A stretch of DNA of 64,000 nt from a bacterium (GTDB lineage Bacteria > Actinomycetota > Acidimicrobiia > Spongiisociales > ZC4RG35): positions 1 through 64,000 of the forward strand of contig JAHEJW010000013.1 of assembly GCA_024638655.1 (NCBI GenBank), given 5' to 3'. A program made the position numbers and the translations under genes. Within the stretch, counting starts at the first letter, position 1, and each line of letters begins with the position of its first letter. Below, piece by piece: positions 59,547-64,000 of the stretch. The notes beneath the pieces are model-generated. The model had not been told where the DNA came from, made no database searches, and was given only the letters and a program-made list of their open reading frames with translations.

Positions 59547-61016
59547 ATGTCTCGAGTAGCGGTCGCCGGACCTTCGATGACCGTGACCGAGGCGGCCGGC
59601 AGTGTCGTGGAAGAAGGCGGTTCGGTTGTCGACGCCGCGATGGTCGCCGCCCTGACCGCCATGTGCACCGAGCCGGGAATCTGCGCTCCTGCCGGAGGCG
59701 GGTTTCTGACCATATCTCTTCCCGGGGTCGATCCGGTGGTCGTCGATGGGTATATGGCCTATCCGGGACTGGGGTTCTCGGGTGTGACTTCGAGCCGCAT
59801 GGTGACGATGACATACGGGGGAGGCGTGACGACTCTCGTGGGGCCCGGTTCGATTGCAGTGCCGGGTGTTTTCGCCGGGCTCGCCATGGCCTCGGAGATG
59901 TTCGGTCATGTGCCATGGAAGGTCCTCATGGACGTGGTGGCCAACACAGTCGAAGGCGGCTTCCCACTCGGAGCGGCTGCCCACAGCTATCTCACGCATG
60001 CCGGCGAAGAGATCTTCTCACAGGAGCGGGTGGTCCGGGAAGCGCTGTTCCATGGGGATCGTCTCAGGGCGAAGGGAGATCTGATCGTTATCCCCGGGCT
60101 CGCCGACACACTCCGGCACATTGGTGAGGAAGGTGCTCGGACTTTCTACGAGGGCGACCTGGCCAGAATCGTCATCGACGATCTCGAGGATCGTGGTGGC
60201 CGGCTCACTCGGAAGGATCTCGCCGGATACCGGGCCGAGGTGCGCCGGCCGATCGAGGTCTCGATGGGTGACTGGTCGTTCTGGCTCAATCCCCCTCCTG
60301 CGATCGGCGGAGCAGTCGTTGCGCTTGCTCTCGCTGAGTTGGCCAGGTCAGGCTCTTCCACTGCGGAGCACTGGGCGGAGGCCTTGGTGACGGCTTTCGG
60401 AACGCGGCGAGAAGATCTCGAGGTGGCCAGTGATCCAGATCGCGCGGTGAGCGAGGCTTTGCTGCGCGCAGGGGTCATGTCTCCATCAACGATTTCCGTG
60501 GCTGCGTCCGATGCCGAAGGGGGCTCGGTGGCTGGAACGTTCTCCGCCGGGTACGGCTCGGGAGTGATTCCCGCAGACACCGGCCTGATGATGAACAACG
60601 CTTTGGGAGAAGTCGAGTTGATGCCGCTCGGGGTCGACGAATTCGTCGCCGGGGAGAGGATGATGTCCAACATGGCGCCGACCGTTGGGCGGCGGGGTCA
60701 CGACGCCGTGGCCATTGGATCCCCGGGCGCCGATCGGATCACCTCCGCCGTATTCAGCACAATCGCCTCCCTGGTGGCCGGTCTCAGCCTGGCCGCGGCC
60801 GTGGATCACCCAAGAGCCCATCCCGAGTTCGACGACGATGATCTGCGAATCGCCGTCGAGCCAGGCCTCGAGATCACCGACAGCCAGTATGTGCTCAGGA
60901 GGCTCGACGACCTGGACATGTACTTCGGAGGCGTCAACGGAACTGCACTGGAAGCCGGGCGTCTGACCGCCCATGCCGACATTCGTCGCTCTGGGGCGGT
61001 CGCGCTATTTCAGTGA
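59547..61016 (+). CDS. Gamma-glutamyltransferase-like protein with altered catalytic motif
   Basis: The 489-residue protein follows the GGT fold: AGSVVEEGGSVVDAAMVAAL near the start, PAGGGFLTI, a central LAGYRAEVRRPIEV, then GSGVIPADTGLMMNNALGE. No signal peptide is visible, so it is probably cytoplasmic. Where active GGTs have TTH, whose first Thr becomes the N-terminal nucleophile of the small subunit, this protein reads PSTIS (Ser314, Thr315). Autocleavage and activity are thus uncertain. ATG 59547 is chosen; GTG 59544 would add one residue. Confidence 0.78.
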   Translation: MSRVAVAGPSMTVTEAAGSVVEEGGSVVDAAMVAALTAMCTEPGICAPAGGGFLTISLPGVDPVVVDGYMAYPGLGFSGVTSSRMVTMTYGGGVTTLVGPGSIAVPGVFAGLAMASEMFGHVPWKVLMDVVANTVEGGFPLGAAAHSYLTHAGEEIFSQERVVREALFHGDRLRAKGDLIVIPGLADTLRHIGEEGARTFYEGDLARIVIDDLEDRGGRLTRKDLAGYRAEVRRPIEVSMGDWSFWLNPPPAIGGAVVALALAELARSGSSTAEHWAEALVTAFGTRREDLEVASDPDRAVSEALLRAGVMSPSTISVAASDAEGGSVAGTFSAGYGSGVIPADTGLMMNNALGEVELMPLGVDEFVAGERMMSNMAPTVGRRGHDAVAIGSPGADRITSAVFSTIASLVAGLSLAAAVDHPRAHPEFDDDDLRIAVEPGLEITDSQYVLRRLDDLDMYFGGVNGTALEAGRLTAHADIRRSGAVALFQ

Positions 61017-61093
61017 CTTTTCAAGAAATCGTGTTGAACCTCACGTAGGCTGCAATCGGTAGATCGTGCGATAACGAGGAGTGGCCGCCGGCC

Positions 61094-61318
61094 ATGAGTG
61101 AGGATCGCCCCCCAGAGCAACCTCTCGACCGGATGATGGAAAGGCCTGACCTGGGCGCGCTGCGGGAGAGCTACAAGGGACCATCTCGCTCCCGGCTGAG
61201 ACTGGAGCGGATGGTGTCGGGTCTCGGCCGTGCGTTCACGAGCAGGTCGGTGTTCACGCTGCTCCTGGCGGCCGCCATTCTCCTTGTTCTAGTCATCGGC
61301 TACATGCAGCTGAATTAA
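61094..61318 (+). CDS. Small tail-anchored membrane protein
   Basis: The 74-residue protein has a hydrophilic, charged N-terminal half (about residues 1-50) and one membrane helix (about 53-70) ending four residues from the C-terminus (MQLN). I do not recognise a family. GAGGAG lies 12 bases before the ATG, somewhat far. It stands alone between the GGT-like gene and the acetyltransferase remnant. Confidence 0.55.
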   Translation: MSEDRPPEQPLDRMMERPDLGALRESYKGPSRSRLRLERMVSGLGRAFTSRSVFTLLLAAAILLVLVIGYMQLN

Positions 61319-61323
61319 CCCGG

Positions 61324-61562
61324 GTGCGCGTAGAGATCCGTAGGGCCCGGGCCGCCGACCTTCAGTTCTTGTGGTTGCTCTCTTTCACGCATCGCACTCT
61401 GAAGACGAGGGCAAGAGCGTCGATGACATCCGGTCCGAGCCCACGCTTCGGCGGTATCTAAACGACTGGGGCAGGCACGGAGATCTGGGTTTCCGCGAGG
61501 TGGCCCGGATCAGAAACCGGGTGGGCACGGAGTCACTGAAGATGCTTCTAGAGCTCCCCTGA
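61324..61562 (+). pseudogene. Broken GNAT acetyltransferase (frameshift plus internal deletion)
   Basis: Frame 1 starts GTG 61324 and reads VRVEIRRARAADLQFLW, a GNAT N-terminus. The homology then continues two frames over, in the frame that includes 61371, as EPTLRRYLNDWGRHGDLGF. It then runs straight into REVARIRNRVGTESLKMLLEL, which looks like the extreme C-terminus of the same family. The acetyl-CoA-binding core of roughly 80-100 residues is missing. The pieces fit one frameshift and one deletion joining at a Gly-Phe. Confidence 0.6.
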
Positions 61563-61602
61563 ACGCTCTGCCGACCCCCTAGTCGACGGTTCGGCGATCC
61601 CC

Positions 61603-61608
61603 TACGTT
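61603..61608 (+). promoter_or_regulatory. -10-like hexamer for comM
   Basis: TACGTT ends six bases before ATG 61615 with no Shine-Dalgarno sequence. It is the same hexamer as in the arsR promoter. Confidence 0.4.
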
Positions 61609-61614
61609 CGATGC

Positions 61615-63051
61615 ATGTATGCAGCAGCTATGTCTGTGGCCCTGGTTGGAGGCGTGGCCAGAGCGGTCGAGGTCGAGGTTCACGTAGGGCGCCAGCAGGA
61701 GTCTTTCAAGTTGTCCGGTCTGCCCGACACCGCAGTGCGGGAGGCAAAGGACAGGGTTCGCGCTGCCATTTCATCCGCCGGGATGGACTTTCCCAATCGA
61801 GCCGTCACGGTGAATCTCGCTCCGGCCAATATCCCAAAGGCGGGCACGGACTATGACCTGCCGATTGCGATAGGAGTTCTCTCGGCCTCAGCCTCCATAC
61901 CGCACGCATCAGGAGCGATCATCACGGGAGAGCTGGCTCTCGATGGCAAGGTCAGGTCGACTTCGAGCACCTTGGGGGCCGGTGTCCTCTCAGCTCAGAT
62001 GGATCTGGCGTGTGTCGTTGCCAAAGGGGCGGCACCCGACGCCGCGGCAGTCCCGGGAGCCAGGGTCTTCGGTGTGAACACACTTGCCGAGGCCGTGGAC
62101 CTGTTTCGGCATGGGCTCGAGGCCACCCCGGAACCACCCACGAGGGCGAATCCCAGTTCGCCTCATCGTTCGCCCGACATGTGCGATGTCAAGGGCCAGT
62201 TGTTGGCCAGGCGGGCTCTCGAGATCGCCGCGGCGGGTGGTCACCATCTCCTGTTTCACGGCCCACCCGGTGGTGGCAAGACGATGCTGGCTCGTCGGTT
62301 CGCCTCGTTGCTTCCGCCACTGACGGAGTCGGAAGCGGTCGAGGTCGCTCTGATCCACTCCGCGGCCGACGTCGTCCGGGGTGTTCTCCCTGACCGACCG
62401 TTTCGAGCACCGCACCACACAGCGTCCCGGGTCGCGTTGGTCGGCGGAGGTAGCGGGATCCCGGTACCAGGCGAAGCCAGCCTCGCCCATCGAGGTGTGC
62501 TTTTCCTGGACGAGATGGCCGAGTTCCCGAGAGGGAACCTCGACACGCTCCGGCAACCAATGGAAGATCGTGTCGTGGTCATCGCTCGCAAGGCAATGAC
62601 GGTGCGATTCCCTGCCGCGTTTCAGTTGCTTGCTGCCACCAATCCATGCCCCTGTGGATTCCATGGCGACCCCCGTAAGCCATGTACATGCAGGACGGCT
62701 GCCGTGGATCGATACAGGAGGCGTCTGTCGGGCCCTTTGATCGATCGAGTCGACCTGGTGGTCGAGGTGGGGCGGGTCAGCGCCGGGCAATTCTCGGCGA
62801 CTTCATCGGAGCCGAGCGTCGACATCCGGAACCGAGTCATTGGGGCGAAGGAGTTCGGCCGGGCGAGGACCGATCAGATCGCCAACGCCGCACGAGACGC
62901 GATAGGTGCCGCTCTCGAGTCTGGAATGATCACTGCCAGAGGGGCAGTGCGCATTCGACGTGTGGCCCGCACTATCGCCGATCTCGCCTCGGAACCCGTG
63001 GTCGACGAAGAACACGTTGCCGAAGCAATGGCGCTTCGCAATGAGTGGTGA
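61615..63051 (+). CDS. comM: ComM/YifB-family magnesium-chelatase-like AAA+ ATPase
   Basis: The 478-residue protein has the N-terminal Lon-protease-like ChlI domain (RQQESFKLSGLPDTAVREAKDRV), Walker A GPPGGGKT near residue 217, RAPHHTASRVALVGGG, Walker B GVLFLDEM, and the cysteine cluster CPCGFHGDPRKPCTC. ComM is a helicase that promotes branch migration of incoming DNA in natural transformation. It overlaps dprA by 11 bases, which supports a DNA-uptake or recombination role. Confidence 0.92.
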   Translation: MYAAAMSVALVGGVARAVEVEVHVGRQQESFKLSGLPDTAVREAKDRVRAAISSAGMDFPNRAVTVNLAPANIPKAGTDYDLPIAIGVLSASASIPHASGAIITGELALDGKVRSTSSTLGAGVLSAQMDLACVVAKGAAPDAAAVPGARVFGVNTLAEAVDLFRHGLEATPEPPTRANPSSPHRSPDMCDVKGQLLARRALEIAAAGGHHLLFHGPPGGGKTMLARRFASLLPPLTESEAVEVALIHSAADVVRGVLPDRPFRAPHHTASRVALVGGGSGIPVPGEASLAHRGVLFLDEMAEFPRGNLDTLRQPMEDRVVVIARKAMTVRFPAAFQLLAATNPCPCGFHGDPRKPCTCRTAAVDRYRRRLSGPLIDRVDLVVEVGRVSAGQFSATSSEPSVDIRNRVIGAKEFGRARTDQIANAARDAIGAALESGMITARGAVRIRRVARTIADLASEPVVDEEHVAEAMALRNEW

Positions 63052-63862
63052 GGATCGGCTGGTCGAGGTATCGGGCGACGGGTATCCGGTGGGCTTGCGC
63101 GATCTAGAGGACCCTCCTCCGATCCACGTTCTGGGACAACTCACCCCCTCCCCTGGTGTTGCCGTAGTGGGCACCCGACGTTGCACCCGGTATGGGATCG
63201 ACCTCGCCGAGTCGTTTGGCCACGTTGTGGCCCGATCCGGTTGGACGACAGTCAGTGGGCTGGCCAGGGGGATCGATGCGGCCGCGCATCGAGGGGCGCT
63301 ACGCAGCGAGGGACACGCCGTGGCTGTCCTCGGTTGCGGGACGGATGTCTGTTACCCCAGAGAGAACCGGCCCATCTACGACCGCATCCTCGATACCGGA
63401 GGGGCAATCGTCTCCGAGTACCCGCAAGGGACACCACCTGCACGCTGGCGTTTCCCGGCTAGAAACAGGCTGATCGCTGCTATGTCTGCAGCCGTGGTCG
63501 TCATCGAGGCGAGTAGAACCGGTGGTGCACTGATAACGGCCCGGCTGGCCGCTGAGCTCGGCAGAGAAGTCTTCGCGGTTCCAGGGGACGTCGATCGGGA
63601 GGCATCGGAAGGCTGTAATCGGCTTCTGAGGGACGGTGCTCACCCGGTTCTCGGTGCAGAAGACCTCGTCGAGGAGCTAGCACTGATCCTCGGGCCGCCA
63701 CCTGGAACGCGAGTCGTCAGATCCATTCCCGATGGTGGGGTGGACATCGAGGAGCTGGCACAGCTCTGGAATATCTCGATTTCCGAGGTCTTGGTCAAAG
63801 TTGGGACACTCGAGCTTGCCGGCAGAGCACGCCGACGGGGCGGCCGGGTGTACCCCGTTTGA
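63041..63862 (+). CDS. dprA: DNA-processing protein DprA
   Basis: The 273-residue protein has the Rossmann DprA core: VVGTRRCTRYG, SGLARGIDAAAHRGAL, GCGTDVCYPREN, SEYPQGTPPARWRFPARNRLIA and EASRTGGALITA. A C-terminal winged-helix-like segment follows. DprA loads RecA on single-stranded DNA during transformation. The N-terminal SAM-like domain of longer homologues is lacking. ATG 63041 lies inside the end of comM. Confidence 0.94.
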   Translation: MSGEDRLVEVSGDGYPVGLRDLEDPPPIHVLGQLTPSPGVAVVGTRRCTRYGIDLAESFGHVVARSGWTTVSGLARGIDAAAHRGALRSEGHAVAVLGCGTDVCYPRENRPIYDRILDTGGAIVSEYPQGTPPARWRFPARNRLIAAMSAAVVVIEASRTGGALITARLAAELGREVFAVPGDVDREASEGCNRLLRDGAHPVLGAEDLVEELALILGPPPGTRVVRSIPDGGVDIEELAQLWNISISEVLVKVGTLELAGRARRRGGRVYPV

Positions 63863-63896
63863 CGGAAGGCTGCCAGGGCTGAGGGAGAAGAGCCAA

Positions 63897-63902
63897 TAGC
63901 AT
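63897..63902 (+). promoter_or_regulatory. -10-like hexamer for xerC
   Basis: TAGCAT ends eight bases before GTG 63911, again without a Shine-Dalgarno sequence. Confidence 0.35.
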
Positions 63903-63910
63903 CGGGTGTC

Positions 63911-64000
63911 GTGCGTGTTCCCGATCTTCCCCAATGGGCCCATGGCCCGGTTGACGCCTACCTCTCGGTGATGAGGGACCAGAGAGGGTTGAGCGACAAC
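63911..64000 (+). CDS. xerC: Tyrosine recombinase XerC/XerD, N-terminal fragment (runs off window)
   Basis: Only 30 residues are seen, from GTG 63911 to the edge. VDAYLSVMRDQRGLSDN matches the first helices of the SAM-like core-binding domain of Xer recombinases. Position right after comM-dprA is the usual one for xerC in actinobacteria. The catalytic domain is outside the window, so XerC versus another tyrosine recombinase cannot be settled. Confidence 0.7.
   Translation, partial: MRVPDLPQWAHGPVDAYLSVMRDQRGLSDN

Noticed and set aside
59046-59999. Long (317-codon) version of the deaminase frame
   Set aside because: The first 170 codons overlap the GGT-like gene and read as low-complexity shadow. 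The conserved protein starts at ATG 59489, next to a promoter-like box.
1-64000. tRNA, rRNA, CRISPR, insertion sequences, prophage or toxin-antitoxin loci
   Set aside because: Reading both strands gave no cloverleaf, no spaced direct repeats, no transposase or phage proteins and no recognisable toxin pair.

Overview
This is a 64 kb chromosomal window from a high-GC bacterium. The gene content and order are actinobacterial: coaD - SepIVA-like coiled coil - DUF177 - rpmF - plsX - rnc - mutM - smc - ftsY, then ffh - rpsP - khpA - rimM, trmD - rplS - lepB - DUF2469 - yraN, and comM - dprA - xerC. DUF2469, DUF3052 and the SepIVA-like protein are actinobacterial markers. A form I CO dehydrogenase and an unusual arginine pathway suggest a deep-branching lineage such as Acidimicrobiia (inference; no rRNA gene is present). 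I see no phage, IS element, CRISPR array, tRNA or rRNA.

Layout. 1-9.6 kb: end of ddl, an Lrp-type sensor domain, cold-shock-like gene and rpmB on the minus strand, then a tightly overlapping plus-strand run from recG to rnc, a minus-strand membrane protein, mutM and acyP. 9.6-20 kb: smc, ftsY, cdd, DUF3052 (minus), gltB and a DUF1684 gene closed by an intrinsic terminator. 20-23.8 kb: a signalling cassette of membrane sensor, cyclic-nucleotide-binding protein and class III cyclase with TPRs. 23.8-33.8 kb: minus-strand etfBA and a long unit ppc-upp-atl-argF'-argBA-argC-deoA. The argF' product is predicted to be an N-acetylornithine carbamoyltransferase and argBA a kinase-synthase fusion, as in Xanthomonas. 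33.9-37.9 kb: a secreted protein, DUF4242, a large LuxR-type ATPase and a VOC protein.

37.9-46.1 kb: a minus-strand cox operon, coxD-coxE-coxM-coxS-coxL followed by an XdhC-YHS fusion, an XdhC split into two genes, and DUF2000. The M-S-L order and the AYRCSFR active-site loop mark form I, CO-oxidising enzymes. 46.1-56.2 kb: ffh/rpsP/rimM and trmD/rplS/lepB housekeeping blocks, separated by a lipoprotein, a thiolase, an arsR-SRPBCC-DUF1801 unit, a SnoaL protein and a methyltransferase. 56.2-61.6 kb: accessory genes between yraN and comM (ABC exporter, small membrane and zinc proteins, enoyl-CoA hydratase, cytosine deaminase, a GGT-like protein and a broken acetyltransferase). 61.6-64 kb: comM, dprA and the start of xerC.

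Two patterns run through the window. First, most genes that open a transcription unit have a TANNNT hexamer only 6-9 nt before the start codon and no Shine-Dalgarno sequence, which suggests leaderless mRNAs; this also settles several starts (recG, trmD, comM). Second, several genes appear to start at CTG, most convincingly mutM. Inside operons, 4-nt NTGA stop/start overlaps are the rule.
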